NCBI GenBank assembly: GCA_016648135.1
Contig: JADDOH010002335.1
Location: 1-64,000 of the forward strand
From: Agrypnia vestita
Lineage: Eukaryota > Arthropoda > Insecta > Trichoptera > Phryganeidae
Length of the DNA: 64,000 bases
Reading direction: 5' to 3'
Shown piece after piece: positions 11,888-23,462 of this stretch. Under the pieces are notes generated by a model. That model did not search any database, was not told the origin of the DNA, and saw nothing but the letters and a program-made list of their open reading frames with translations. A program made the translations under genes and the position numbers. Every line of letters begins with the position of its first letter. Position 1 is the first letter of the stretch.

Positions 11888-12085
11888 GTATTATAGGTGT
11901 GTTCTAATATTATATATTTATATATTATATGTTCTTAGGTTTTCACAGGCGTTCCGAATCTTTGTATTTGGACTTTCTGTACTCGTTTCGGATCCCGTTG
12001 CAGGATAAGAAATGCATGTCGGCCAAAAATGTCGTAAAAACTTGTCAAATTATCTCAGAAAACTCAAACGGGAAGATTTTTCGTA

Positions 12086-12420
12086 TACAGGGTATCACAT
12101 AGAGAGTCTTCTTCATTTCAATTTAGAGTAGAAAATATTATTTGCACTGCGTGAAGCGTTGACATCAAGGTTTGCATTTTTTTTTTATTTCTTTGCTCAT
12201 CTTTTGAAGAACGTTAGACTAACAAAAATTAATTTATATATCGGATATGAAAAATTTATTTGCTTTGATAGAAGTCAAATAAAATTATTAAAACCGGACA
12301 GTAAGTCAAAAATATTGAAAAAAATGTTAACTTTGATGTCGCTTATCTAGGTAACTGTCGGCATTTCACCCAATATTAAAATATTTTCTATTCAAAATTG
12401 AATGAAGAAAGCTCCCCCAA
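12086..12420. mobile_element. Degenerate M2 MITE copy
   Basis: It begins with ATACAGGGTATCACATAGAG and contains TTTGATGTCGCTTATCT and ATATCGGATATGAAAAATTT blocks matching M2 at 11128 and 41128. The right terminal CCCTGTAT is not preserved. The small open frame inside is not a gene. Confidence 0.55.
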
Positions 12421-13820
12421 AGGTTTTACTACAGGTATAATAAATTTATTCAACTTAATTTTACTTTATTGTATAAATCGAATTAGTTTTGAACAATTAA
12501 CTTTCATTTCCGAGATGAAGACGCTAAGGATCGTTGCAGGCAAGATATTAAGTATTACTACAACACGCGATATTAGCACAGTATACCCAGAACAGTAGTT
12601 TATCTCCGGCCTGTCGGCGAGTTATTAGCCTACTCTTGCATTGACGCTAGGGTTGTCACTTTATTTTTACTCCGTTTCTTTTAACTCGTAGCGTCTAAGA
12701 TTCCGACGCATAAGGTAGACACAAAACCCGAAAATTTCTGTAATTAGTATACTTAGTTTCTGCACTTAAATTGCAAAAACGCTGATTTACATCTACGTAG
12801 ACTTTTAAAAACTCACAGTCTTTGTGATAATCAACACACCTTTTAGTAAAGCACCACAAACATAAAAAAGGCATTTTTTTCAGGAAGCGCATTTTTTTTC
12901 TAAAGCGGCGGCTGCGAGCGCGAATGGCACCGAAGGCACGGTGTGCGTACACGGCGCCGAGCACGCACGCACACATTCTAATGGGTAGCGGCCAGTTTGT
13001 ATGAAGACGTATTACTGTTCTTAGTTTGCTGTGATATTAGTAAGTGACCAGCGCAAGTGAATAAAGAATACCGGGGCGAATTGTTTCAATGAGCGAACAT
13101 TGTACGGAGTTTATCAAAAGTGATCTAAGCAATAGCGATAATTAGGATTGATTAAGGAACAGTTCAATAATAAATGTACAAGAGGAAGACATATAGCAAC
13201 TATAAAATCATGAGCGCTATTACAATTTAACTCGTGTTCTGTGACTGATGTTAAATTAAACTAAATTAATTTCCACTGTTTTCGTTTGCCTCTCAAAGCC
13301 ACCTCCCGTAACAATATTCATAACAAGAATTTTCTGAGTCAAATACGACAAAGGTTATTTATCTGGAAGGCCTGGATCCATATAGAATACAATATGAGTC
13401 TTCACACAAAAGTGACCTTTCTCATCTGAGCCTCTGTTTCAAATTTTCTTTGAACAGATTGTAGCATGAAAACATTTTACAGGCCTGCGTTTCCTTATGA
13501 TTACTCACTGTCATCCGAGATCCATAGTATTTTTAATTAAATTAAAAATTAATCAAATTTGTATTAGTATTCATTAAACCAACCACTGCGGCTTGACGAA
13601 AAATAAAATGTAGGCTTATAATTTTATATTTCATCTACTATTTACTTTACAATAATTGAATTTCTCTCGGTGACTGAAGAGACATAAAATTTTTACAGAA
13701 ATAATTGTGTAAATGAATAATTTTTTAATATTAATACTAAAAATGAATAAAGCACTATGTGTCAGAATGTTCATTTTAAGATACAAGGTAAAAGGCGAAC
13801 ATCTTTTTCGCTCTTTACGT
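12420..13820. other. Unassigned DNA with R2 repeat copy 2
   Basis: The part 13060-13180 carries the R2 blocks AATAAAGAATACCGG, GAGCGAACATTGTACGGA, AGTGATCTAAGCAATAG and GGAACAGTTCAATAA. A GC-richer stretch at 12895-12975 has no recognised function. No gene was identified. Confidence 0.45.
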
Positions 13821-13825
13821 GCTAG

Positions 13826-14221
13826 TAGCTGTTTATACCCGGCGTTGCACGGGTTAAGGATTAAATTTTTTTTTAAATTATGAGGGTAAACGATGGTTCG
13901 ATTCGAACGGTTCAGATTCGCATTGAAAATAGGTCAGGGGGAGGGGAAGGGGTAAGAGAACAGGGGGAAAATGTTGCTTATGTTACCCGCCGGGTCCCAA
14001 AGCACAAGTATGCAAATTTTGAGTCTTACCGGTCAAACGGTTCAGATTCGCATCGAAAATAGATCAGGGGGAGGGGAAGGGGTAAGAGAAGAGGGGAAAA
14101 ATGTTACCTATGTTACCCGCCGGGTCCCAAAGCATAAGTATGCAAAATTTGATTCGAATCGGACAAACGGTGTGGATTTGTATAGAGAACAGACAGACAG
14201 ACAGACATTGAGTTTTATAGA
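13826..14221 (-). mobile_element. Helitron-like non-autonomous element with internal tandem repeat
   Basis: Read on the minus strand, the start is TCTATAAAACTCAATGTCTG followed by a (TGTC)n run. The end has CCCGTGCAACGCCGGGT, which can fold, then a short tail ending near CTACTAG. This is the Helitron layout: TC start, 3' hairpin, CTAG-like end. Inside, a 130-bp unit beginning GGTTCAGATTCGCAT is present twice, at about 13909 and 14039. A related 3' end lies at 39960-39983. No Rep/helicase is encoded. Confidence 0.55.
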
Positions 14222-14445
14222 TAAAGATTTTATATATTTTTTTCATTACTACTGCGCGCTACGGCCGGTACCTCACGTGAATTAGTCATTTTAATATTAA
14301 AAAGTATTTCATACCCATGTCGTTTAGTGCCTTATCTATTAAAAAAATGACGCGGCACTTAATATTTAATATGCATTTCCATATGACTAGGAAATTAACA
14401 TAGGTAGAATATTTAATGATTATAGTACTAATCAATATATATTAT

Positions 14446-14572
14446 AGAAGTCTCACAGAGACGAAATTATATTTTTATGGGAAAGCAGGTATGGAAGTCT
14501 TTGGGTGTTCATAGGGCTTACGATCTTCCATACCTACTTTCACATAAAAATATAATTTCGTCTCTTTGAGAC
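14446..14572. mobile_element. Foldback MITE M1, collapsed copy
   Basis: The left arm reads GAAGTCTCACAGAGACGAAA and on to TATGGAAGTC. The right arm is its inverted copy, from TTCCATACCTACTTTCACAT to TTTCGTCTCTTTGAGAC. The arms are separated by only about 25 nt that include GGGCTTACGATC. The central domain of longer M1 copies is missing, so this is an internally deleted hairpin element. Confidence 0.75.
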
Positions 14573-14579
14573 ATATCAT

Positions 14580-15355
14580 TTATATTATGTTTTTATTATG
14601 CTTCTGCTTTTTATATACTTGCTTTTTGCTTTATATTATATTTTTCTTCATATATTTATATCTGTATTTTAGGAAATTTTCTTTCCACTTTATGTCATTA
14701 TTATGTTTACATGTTTTTTTTTCTTTAAACTATATATTCTGTTAAATTCTGTTAATGTCCACTTAAACTATCTGTTGTAAAAGCCCTATAGGGCGTCCAG
14801 TAGTGTTCTGAAAAATTTGGACAAATTCAAAATATTAAAAAAAAATGTTTTATTATTATATTAGTATATATTAAAGCGCGACTTATTTACTAAGACATTG
14901 TAGTTTTCAAGAGTACCTATTTTTCATGTTTCATTAGAGTTTCAAATTTTTATTTGAACCACCCTTAAAACGAGTGTATTAAGAATCTTACGTTAGTTCA
15001 TGTCTATATAAATATTTTGGTGTTGGTAAATTGGACATTTTGTGAGATTAAAATGATATTAGCATTAGTGTGTGTGGACGGTGCCTTACAGAGAACATCT
15101 GAATATTACAGGTGTACCTACGTAGGGCGCAGGGCTTTGTTCGTCCCCGAGGCTGTCAACAGCATCCGTGACACGTCGTAATTCCACAAACCATTCGTGG
15201 TTAAGGCTTCGCCGTTTGTTCCCGAGTGGTCGTAAACTCCGGAATTTATATTTCCCGGTGTCTTTAGACTAATGAAATGGATTATTTCTAAAAATTATTT
15301 TCTATTTCACTAGTAAACTTATTTTTTTCTTCTTTTAAATTTCGCGATATTTATT
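14580..15355. other. Unassigned AT-rich DNA
   Basis: No gene or complete repeat was recognised. A T-rich tract at 14590-14760 resembles one at 4890-5100 (TTATGTTTACATG and following), so both belong to a dispersed repeat that commonly follows M1 MITE pieces. Confidence 0.35.
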
Positions 15356-15357
15356 TA

Positions 15358-15529
15358 CTAGCTGCAACCCGTCAAAAATGACGGTACCTTTACATGTCGG
15401 TACCTAAGGAATAAGTATTTATTTATTTATATAAAAAGTAATTATAATTATAATTTAACTATAAAGAAGCTACGGGCGTTACCCGAAGTCACGACGGACG
15501 GACAGACAGTGAAATTATTATAATTGGGA
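15358..15529 (-). mobile_element. Helitron-like element, family B, short copy
   Basis: On the minus strand the element begins TCCCAATTATAATAATTTCA followed by CTGTCTGTCCGTCCGTC. It ends with CCGTCATTTTTGACGG, a 6-bp hairpin, then GTTGCAGCTAG next to a T. That is the Helitron signature: TC start, hairpin about 10 nt before CTAG, and a flanking T. The copy is 172 bp and non-coding. Confidence 0.65.
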
Positions 15530-18500
15530 TATCCTCTCCATCATTATCACCACTCGACAAGGCGCTGCTATTTTCATTTCGATGCTTTTAGTGGTTACTG
15601 CGTGGCCGAGGTCAGTGTGTCCATAAAATATATTTTCAATTTTTGAAATTATAAATTATAATAAAAAGGAAACTAGGCCATATCATCACTTCAGTTCTTG
15701 TATATTTGGATTAAAATACAGTAATCCCTCGCCACTTCGCGCTTTGACTTTCAGGCGCTTAATCTATCGCGATTTTTTCATATATTGTCATATGTATGAA
15801 TTTTGTATAAGTTATATTTTTAAAATTACTTATTGCATTTCGGAATTCACATTAGATCAACAATTACGTATTAAAAAAAAAATGTTTCAACGCCCGTGCA
15901 AATGCTCGGTCCTTGCTGCTCCAGAGTAGTTTTATATTTTTCCACTTTTATGAAGTCTCCGCCCATTCTTTTCAAATATTTCTCGAAACGTTCACAAATT
16001 CGGTGAGTCACTTAGTCAACATCCAGTGGAATTGGATGTACTTTTTGCCTTGCAACCAAAATTCGACCTTATCGGCGCGGCGGCGGGGTTCTGATATGCC
16101 ATACATTTTGGAAGGGTGAGTTTCATATTAAGTATAATTGATTGATGTTTTTTGCGAAGGCGTTTGGTTGCTATATAAGTGATCTCCTACCCTGTTCTAG
16201 TCTTTCCCAGCAAGTCTTCCCTGTGCAAATCGTTGGCGTAATTATTTAATACGCTACGAAAATATTCAATTTATTAACAAAGCATCAAAGCAGAGTCTAG
16301 AACGGATTAACTATCATCATAATTTAGTTCAATCAGGCAAATATGTAAAAAAAAAACAATATTCAGACTGCACGCCCCTGAAACTGACGCCCAAAAAAAG
16401 TCAAATATGTCAGTCAAAAAAACATATTTTTCGGTGCATCTATATCTTTTTATTTCGAACCCAATAATAATTAATTCAACTCATTCCAATTTCAAAATTA
16501 CTATGATTTCAAAATTGTTAAACATTATTTTAAATATCAATTTCAGTTTAATGAAAATTAAAACTGATTAGTGCATCCGGTAAAATATGTCATTGGTATT
16601 AATCATTAATCAAAATGTGTAATTCTCTATTTAATAATGTCCATCACTAACGTTATCAAGGCGCTACGCTACTCTAGAAAGCGCTGTTCTCACAGCCTTA
16701 ACTGGCGAACGAAATGTACATAATAAAAGTACGTCATTTTACATGGATTATAGCTAGTACTTAATATAGTTTTCGTTACAAATATATTCATTACGAACAA
16801 CTCTATGTAATGGTAAAAAATGAAAAAAGTACTTTAAATTTTAACTGTTTTTTTAATAGTTTTCCGTTAAAATCGGACACAATTCATTAGTTTCAAACAG
16901 AGTGCCGTAAGTCGGGGTAAATTTTTATTGCGGTGCTACTTTGAAGAACGCAGATATCGGTCGTGATTATTGATGGTTTTGATTATTTTTATGGTAATAT
17001 GGATACTATTTTGCTCCTGAAAGAATGTGTTTATTTTGAGTGATATTTGAAGAGACTGCGAGTTGAATAATCGTGGTGTTTTCTGTTTTATCAGGGACAG
17101 ACTTAAAATATGAGAACATTTCATATTATAGTAACGATTTTAAATGTTTTGTGTAATTCCTTCTATAGATATTCATAGCAACTTTCAAATATAAATTCTT
17201 ATTTTAAGAGTTATCAAGGTATCTTTATTGTGATTGCGCTAAATCTGCATCATGTAATGGATTTTTTTCCGTCGCCAGCTTCAAAAATTAATCAAATCGC
17301 ATGTTACAGGCATAAAGAGTATTCTAAAATACATTTAGATATTATTTAATGTATAAAAACCCTACACATCAAATTTGGAAATATGTGTATTCATTATTTA
17401 ACATTCGAGTTACTTTAATTAAGGCGAAATATATCAAAGTATTTATCTTTTACATCAGTTTTATTTTTTATGCCAAAATTATATTTTTGACCTAAATTAT
17501 AGAATATACGTTCGGTTGTAAATATGTCCAACTAACTGAAACACCATACTACAACCAGCAACCATATTCACAAGTAACATGATAACTTCACGACCAAATA
17601 CGCTTAAACCTTTGATAATAAGTTTCCGTTGGTGCTTAGGTTAGGCGTTGATGCCGTTGTAGTCCCACATAAAACATCTTTTAGAAAAAAGGTTAAAAAA
17701 TGTAATAAAATGTTAAAAATGTACTAAAATGTTGAGATATTAAAAAAATATTTTTACCAAAAAATTGTTTGGAATTAAGGTGAAAAATTTATATATTATA
17801 GAACAATTAAAGTGATCAAAATAACTCCACTACAAGGTGTGACTTCCCTCACGATGTTTTCATTTTTTTCCTGACTCACACACAGAGTTTCACTGTATGT
17901 AATAAATATTAAATTTATTATTCTGACATAAAAATTGAAGACAAAAGTAAGCAAGGTTCAATGTTCGAAATTCCCAAAGTCACCCCATTTTACGGTACTA
18001 ATTTCCACATACAACCCAGTAAAACGTTTCAAATGGAATACTGGAGCCGTGTTCCTGTCACGATCTGTCAGCTGGTGTGATTCTAGAACAAAGCATGTAC
18101 TTTTCATGTATTATTCACGCTATCGTTCGGCTCCATCGGCACCGATACGTTCGAAATATCCTACAGCGAGCGTTTATGAACATGAGCGGAAAAGTACGGG
18201 AAATCAAATAAACATGATGGAGGTACATTACGACAATGGTGTTCGCTTAAATATCCATTTATCAGGCGGTGGAATAATTCAGTAGGTGGAACGATTTTTT
18301 AAACATGTTGTCATACCCATCAGAGAACGTTCATAAACCAAATGGCCTAATCAAGGGGAGGATAAAAATTCTATGCTGGGCTACGTGAGGGTTGGGGATG
18401 GGCATTTATTTTATTTTGTGTAAATAAAATTGTACAGAATGCGCAACGGCATATGGATATTTATATACAGAGTTAGATAATCTTGTATTTAAGATACGCT

Positions 18501-18755
18501 ATATATTCACACTGCCGCGCTTACATGTGACTTGTGGATATAGTGCTAGGGTGGCACGGACCTGGCACATTTGAATTTGCCGCGCCGACCCAGTATCAAT
18601 GTGTTTAAAACATCAGACACCCGGTAACTATACTAGACACCATTACACTCAAAATCAAAAACATTTCACTCTTCTACTTCATCCCATATATACAATATAA
18701 TTTAAAATAATTATATATATATATATATGTTTTGCTTGAGGTTTCCGCGAGCGTT
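15530..18755. other. Unassigned AT-rich DNA, 3.2 kb
   Basis: Short open frames occur, for example 15913-16119 and 17935-18285. They show no domain that I recognise, no consistent splice context and no supporting neighbour, so no gene is called. Confidence 0.4.
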
Positions 18756-18760
18756 ATTGT

Positions 18761-19113
18761 ATGTAACAAAAGGAACTTCTGGACTCCCTCGCGTTTTCTG
18801 TAAATGGTCTCCGAGAGAAGACCAAGGCCGACGTTTCGACACGGTATCACGTGCCATTGTCAAGGCTAAAAGGCCTCAAAAGTTACGGACTAGCCGTACT
18901 TGTTCGCGGGTGACATGAAAGTCTCCTACCAATCAGCCTTATTGGTGGGAGACTTTCATGTCACCCGCGAACAAGTACGGCTAGTCCGTAACTTTTGAGG
19001 CCTTTTAGCCTTGACAATGGCACGTGATACCATGTCAAAACGTCGGCCTTGGTCTTCTCTCGGAGACCATTTACAGAAAACGCGAGGGAGTCCAGAAGTT
19101 CCTTTTGTTACAT
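18761..19113. mobile_element. Near-perfect palindrome of two PLE-like terminal repeats (C)
   Basis: The arms 18761-18933 and 18941-19113 are inverted copies of 173 bp with about three mismatches and a 7-nt loop. On the minus strand the left arm has a hammerhead-like layout: AAGGCC, a degenerate CTTGACAA core, stem II GGCACG/CGTGTC, GAAAC, GTC and GGCCTT. The outer AAGGCC/GGCCTT pair makes a perfect stem I. The right arm has AAAAC in place of GAAAC. The same 52-residue frame appears on both strands because of the palindrome and is not a gene. The PLE assignment is inferred. Confidence 0.65.
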
Positions 19114-19151
19114 ATATATATATATATAATGTAAAATAATTATATGTAACA

Positions 19152-19337
19152 AGTAGCTTGTTGGTCTTGTGGTTAGGACACTCGCCTCGTGATCCACAGG
19201 TCGCGGATTCGAACTTCACTCCAGACTAGCAAGTTAGTCCTATTTTCATAGCACAAGCGTTTAGCTTAGTTTGAAAATAGTAATAATATTGATGTGACAC
19301 GTATTCCGTGTTCGCATCTCTATTTTAAAAAAAAAAT
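19152..19337 (+). mobile_element. SINE-A, full-length copy 1
   Basis: This is a tRNA-derived SINE. The head has TTGGTCTTGTGGTTAGGA and CTCGCCTCGTGATCC, then a B-box-like GATTCGAACTTCACTCC. The body runs from AGCAAGTTAGTCC to TGACACGTATTCCGTGTTCG and CATCTCTATT, and ends in an A-rich tail. Six other copies lie in the window (34771, 46195, 47545, 50398, 55635, 57482). It would be transcribed by RNA polymerase III and moved by a LINE. Confidence 0.85.
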
Positions 19338-19644
19338 GAAAAGTACCTCGTCCGAGCACAAGAGCAATGCTCTTAAATGGAGAGATACTAATGTATTACA
19401 CAATTATATAAGTTATGTATTTTATTGTTTTAAGGGAATAGAAAAAAATAATAATAATACTCAAATTCGCCTACTCATGGGACTTCTCCTGCCAGCGGCA
19501 GTTGGTATTGTTTTAATGTTTTAATACAAAACTGTCTCGATTAGATCGATCGCATGTCACTATGTCGCTCGGTGGAAAAATAATTGTACTTTTATTTCAC
19601 GTTAAATGTATGGTTTTGATGTGAAATGATGCTATACAATTAAC

Positions 19645-19795
19645 TTTTTTTTACGCTTCAAAAGGCCAAGAGGCCAATTTACAGAAGCGAAACACGTCAG
19701 AAACACCCATTCTTGAGTAAATCACATAGATTAAATGTGATCTCACCGGGAATCAAATATGAGAAACCAGTGGCATACCCACCGGACTATGAGAG
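19645..19795 (-). mobile_element. SINE-B copy 1
   Basis: Read on minus, the tRNA-like head has the A box TAGTCCGGTGGGTATG and a B-box region ATTCCCGGTGAGATC. The body carries TCTGTAAATTGGCCTCTTGG and TTGAAGCGTAA, followed by an A-rich tail. It matches the better copy at 38184-38360. The extreme 5' end is lost. Confidence 0.75.
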
Positions 19796-20000
19796 AATTC
19801 TAATAATGTTATATTATTTTCAGTACTATTTGAGTATTACAGGAAATAACTCCCATCGCTTTTGCATTTGGCCCTCAGACGCCAGAGATCTACCGCGGTT
19901 ATTCCCTCTGGGGTTCATCCATTTTGGTCACTTCCGGCTGTTCCCCATATCCGGTTTAGTCTGAAACCCTGGTTGACTAGTTTCTGTAGTCTGAATTTTA

Positions 20001-20042
20001 ATGAGGTATCCGTTTCATTTATTTATTTAACGGATACCTCAT
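20001..20042. other. 14-bp perfect hairpin
   Basis: ATGAGGTATCCGTT at 20001-20014 pairs perfectly with 20029-20042 around a T-rich 14-nt loop. It is unassigned and may be a relic of a foldback element. Confidence 0.6.
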
Positions 20043-20186
20043 TCAAATAAGTCACTAAAACTGCGTTAGAAAATGTTATTACATTTTTGTTTTTACTTTT
20101 ACTTCGCACTTTACTTTCACCTTCACCGATATCGGGATCGATTTCAGGTGTCTCAGAAGTGTTTTGGGTCGGAAAATACTTTTTAA

Positions 20187-20255
20187 GTACCAAGTGTTGA
20201 AATCATTACCTCTTGAGTGCTAAACGAGCTCTCTGCCAATTTAGCTACACCCCTC
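20187..20255 (-). pseudogene. tRNA-Ala-like sequence (AGC), decayed
   Basis: The minus strand reads GGGGTGTAGCTAAATTGGCA, then GAGAGCTCGTTTAGCACTC and AAGAGGTAAT. This resembles tRNA-Ala with an A box (TAGCTAAATTGG) and an AGC anticodon in a loop closed by CTCGT..CTCAAGAG-like pairing. The T arm and acceptor stem are not preserved (TGATTTCAACAC in place of a GGTTCGA loop). It is either a tRNA pseudogene or the head of another SINE. Confidence 0.45.
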
Positions 20256-20820
20256 AGTTGATTACACGGTCAAAATTTCATATTAAAATAAAATATAATA
20301 CTAATCACTTCCGTGATTAATCAAATTATTTAATTAATAATTTGTATGGCGAAACCTGACTAATGAATTATTTAATTAATTCATTAAAAAAACATTATAT
20401 TAAAATAGTGTTTCTCTTTCTATGATTCAATGAATATGTTTAAACGGACGCTCCCCTAGAATATTAAATATATAACGTTTCGGAACATTTTATAGGAGAT
20501 TTGCTGTTGGATATTAATATACAAGATTACACTACGTCATTTAAATTGATGTAAAAAATATCACGTAATATAAAGACTACATAATTACTGCACGTTCATC
20601 ACAATTTCATTATAGTTTTAAAAGAGTATGTATTTCTCCTATGCAAGTATGAGTAGGTAATAGAAAAATAAATAAAAAACAATGTGAAACAAAAAATATT
20701 AAACAAAACTGGAATGCTTTCATGTTGTAGTCTTTGAGGTAAGTAACTTAATTTTTAAATAATATTTGTTTTATTTATCTCTATAATGAAATAAAAAATT
20801 ACTGTCCCGAAGTTAACACA

Positions 20821-21441
20821 TTAACTGGTCGGATGCCGGCCGTACGTAACTGCCGCTAAATTTCGCGCACGATTGCTGTTGACACTTTTTTTGTGATGGT
20901 TATATTCATGTAAAAATCAACAATAATCGCTAAGAAGTTGCAGTTTTTGGTTTCTCAATATGCAGACTTCAAATTACTTATTCGATAATTATGAAAATAA
21001 GTAACGAAATTTACTGTCAGAAATGTACGCATAAGTTTATCGAATAAAACCATGGAAGAAATTACACTAAAGATATTGTCTTTCAATATTTTCGTTCTAA
21101 ATGTATAAAAAAAATATAAAAATACTAATTTTAAAACTTTTTTATTTAAAAAATAAACATTTTTTTAACAGATAAATAACACAATTAATGCGCAGTTGGA
21201 AGGCGTCATTTGGGATGATTTTTTTTCCGGTTTGCGCGGCAAATGAGGTTACTTGACAAAAAGAACTCGTTCATTTATTCAAAACTTGAGATACAAACAA
21301 TGATAAGCTTTAAAAACTAATAAACGCAGGTAAAATAGGCCGAATTCACATACATGTCTAGGGAGCGCAGATGTGCGCTCCGACACATAGAGGGTACAAA
21401 AGTTTTCGCGCAGATCTGCACTCCGGCACCCGACCGGTTAA
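20821..21441. mobile_element. piggyBac-type MITE with TTAA duplications
   Basis: TTAA at 20821-20824 and 21438-21441 flank inverted ends: CTGGTCGGATGCCGG at the left and, read inward from the right, CCGGTCGGGTGCCGG. TTAA target duplication is the hallmark of piggyBac elements. The subterminal right side holds a GAGCGCAGATGTGCGCTCC hairpin. The interior has no transposase, so this is a non-autonomous copy of about 613 bp. Confidence 0.7.
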
Positions 21442-22099
21442 AATAACAAGACTTAGGCCCGAGTTCAGAGTCAATACTTAGATGATTTAAAGGGTAAGGT
21501 AAGCCTTAAAAGTGTTATTTTTTTACTGAAAATCATGTTTTTAAGGTGTACTTATGATTCTGCATTCGGGTATAATTCTTTCAGTCAAAAGATGCTATTA
21601 TAGTTTCCATACGCACTTAAATTTCACCCTTGTAAAATCATAAATCGCCTGTACAAGAGTCTCGCAATACCATTTTTGATATACGCATATGGTGCGAGGG
21701 ACTGGATTCTGCGCTTTTGGCTGTAGTTACAGATATTTGAGCGTACATTCCCGAAAAAGATCATCGGTCCGATTTGCGAAGATAATATTTGGCATCACAG
21801 CTACAATCTCGAACTAAACGAGGTCGTCAGTTTGTTTGTGTGGAAGTGTCTCTGCCATGTGATAACCTAACATTTCATCACAAACTAGAGAATAGACAGA
21901 GTATAGTAAAATCGCAACTCCGTTGGCTAGGTAGATCTAGAGGGGCGTACGTGCTCTCGAGATCGAAAGGAAAAGGTGATAGTGATATGATTGATGATTG
22001 TAATAATGGTAGATATCATATGGTATATTGAAAATAGTTATGAAATATTTTAATAATTGTTTGTGTAACTGTTAACTTATTAATATAAAGCTGAAATTC

Positions 22100-22143
22100 A
22101 AACATAAAAAGTCAGTCATTTTTGACAGGTTATATATTGCTAG
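22100..22143 (+). mobile_element. Helitron-like 3' end fragment
   Basis: AGTCATTTTTGACAGGTTAT is followed by a short A/T tail and a CTAG at 22140-22143, then a T-rich flank. It resembles the family B 3' end (CATTTTTGACGGGTTACAG), but the hairpin is degraded. Confidence 0.4.
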
Positions 22144-22169
22144 TATTTTGTCATGGAATATCAAGCAAA

Positions 22170-22745
22170 AGGAATTGCGCACTGTCCGAATTCCTTGTTA
22201 CTAGTCACAACACTATCGAAGGATGGAGAACGGCCTATCACAATCAAGGGTGATCTACAACTTTTGAGAAATGCCTAGAACAATCAAGAAGCGACGAAAA
22301 CCTTCTCCTAAACACTAGAATAATCTAGAAATTACGAAAATATCAGCATTTGGGCATAAGTATGGAATTATGCCGCGGCTCGAGCCGTTATCGTGATTGA
22401 CAATTCATCCGTTGCGAATTCGGCCGCGAGGCGAAGGCTAGTGTAGCCAGTCGTGAGATAATTGAAGCGAATAATCGAGTGGAGTACCTAAGTGGCGAAA
22501 TAAACCACAGTGATTAATATGTGCGAGAATTGGATGGAATGTTCACTAGAACATTCCATCACATTCACTAGAATGTTAAATACATACAATAAATGTGTTT
22601 CCCAGCGATAATAATGTGTTCATAAAAGAGTGATATATTGCAATATAGTGTAAAGTAAAGAAAACAGTTATGTTGAATTCGTGTTAAATGACTTTTTACA
22701 TCTAATAATTAATTAATAAATCGCTAATTAATTTATATTCATTTC
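22170..22745 (+). repeat. Dispersed repeat R1, long copy
   Basis: It shares GAATTGCGCACTGTC, AGTCACAACACTATCGAAGG, AGAAGC and AATCGCTAATTAATTT blocks with 848-1168. An internal short inverted repeat, GAATGTTCACTAGAACATTC, sits at about 22537-22558. Clusters of GAA/TTC resemble heat-shock-element spacing, which is common in retroelement LTRs, but this is inference. It is non-coding. Confidence 0.5.
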
Positions 22746-22749
22746 ATTC

Positions 22750-23350
22750 ATTCAATATTATACAACAACCGTTAGTGAGTTATTTTGTTCACAAAAGTTT
22801 GGTAGGTATCTCCCCATTTTATATATTTTAATTGGAGAGTGGTCATGATAGAAAAAGTGCATAGAAATTTTTGATAGTGTACTCACGCGGCCGTCTCTTT
22901 ATCAAAATCTACCTAAAAACACGATTAGTGTACAATAAGACACTGAAAATCCGCTTGCCTATTTAATTATTCTGTAAACCTGATTAATAATGTATTGTCA
23001 CGAAGAAATCGGTCGCATGTATCCTGAATGCTGGTAATTGGTAATGGCTTTTTTGATCACCCAGGCGTGATAGGACAATCTGCACACGATAGGTGAGTAA
23101 TGAACGATTTGGGTACGAACCTAGATCTGTCTGTAAAAATGTCAGTGAAATTACGAAAGGGTCGCTGTCCGGCGTTCGTGCACGTGATTAAATTACCTTT
23201 ATTGAACCAGGCTGTTGTGGACATACCTCTAACCCAACAGCATTTCTACAATATTGTCAATCTCATTGGAGATAGAATTCCCGATTTCCATTGCTGTACG
23301 ACAAAGTTTTCGAAGCTTTCTCCAGCAGCAGTATTTTTTAAAAGATTTTT
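22750..23350. other. Unassigned DNA left of PLE D
   Basis: An open frame at 23100-23360 has no recognised domain. The stretch from 23190 to 23350 could be flanking or part of the adjacent PLE, but I see no diagnostic motif. Confidence 0.35.
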
Positions 23351-23412
23351 TCTTCTTTAACTGTAACCGGTTGCGAATATTTTATAGGAACCGTATGTTT
23401 TTCCTAGAAACG

Positions 23413-23458
23413 ATTCTCGGCGTTTCGTTGAATTCTAATTCAACGTCATCAGGAGAAC
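23413..23458 (-). ncRNA. Hammerhead-ribozyme-like motif, PLE D left
   Basis: On minus the order is GTTCTC (stem I), CTGATGA (23446-23452), then GTTGAATT, AG, AATTCAAC as a perfect 8-bp stem II, then GAAAC (23422-23426), GCC and GAGAAT, which pairs with GTTCTC. The core matches the hammerhead consensus. The cleavage triplet is GCC where GUC is usual. Short stem III is typical of PLE hammerheads. Confidence 0.75.
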
Positions 23459-23462
23459 GACC

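Noticed and set aside
12895..12975. CpG-rich promoter of a gene starting near 12976
   Set aside because: The only frame there (minus, 93 codons) lacks a domain and the GC-rich patch is short.
17935..18285. 116-residue ORF
   Set aside because: No domain, no compositional bias towards coding, no neighbouring exon-like frames; length is within chance expectation for a 64-kb window.
18727..19219. Two ORFs with identical 52-residue segments, as if a duplicated gene
   Set aside because: The identity comes from the DNA palindrome of terminal repeats, not from a gene duplication; the frames end in SINE or low-complexity DNA.
19152..19230. Functional tRNA gene
   Set aside because: The A box is imperfect, the stems do not close as a cloverleaf, and the same sequence recurs with a common 3' body, showing a SINE.
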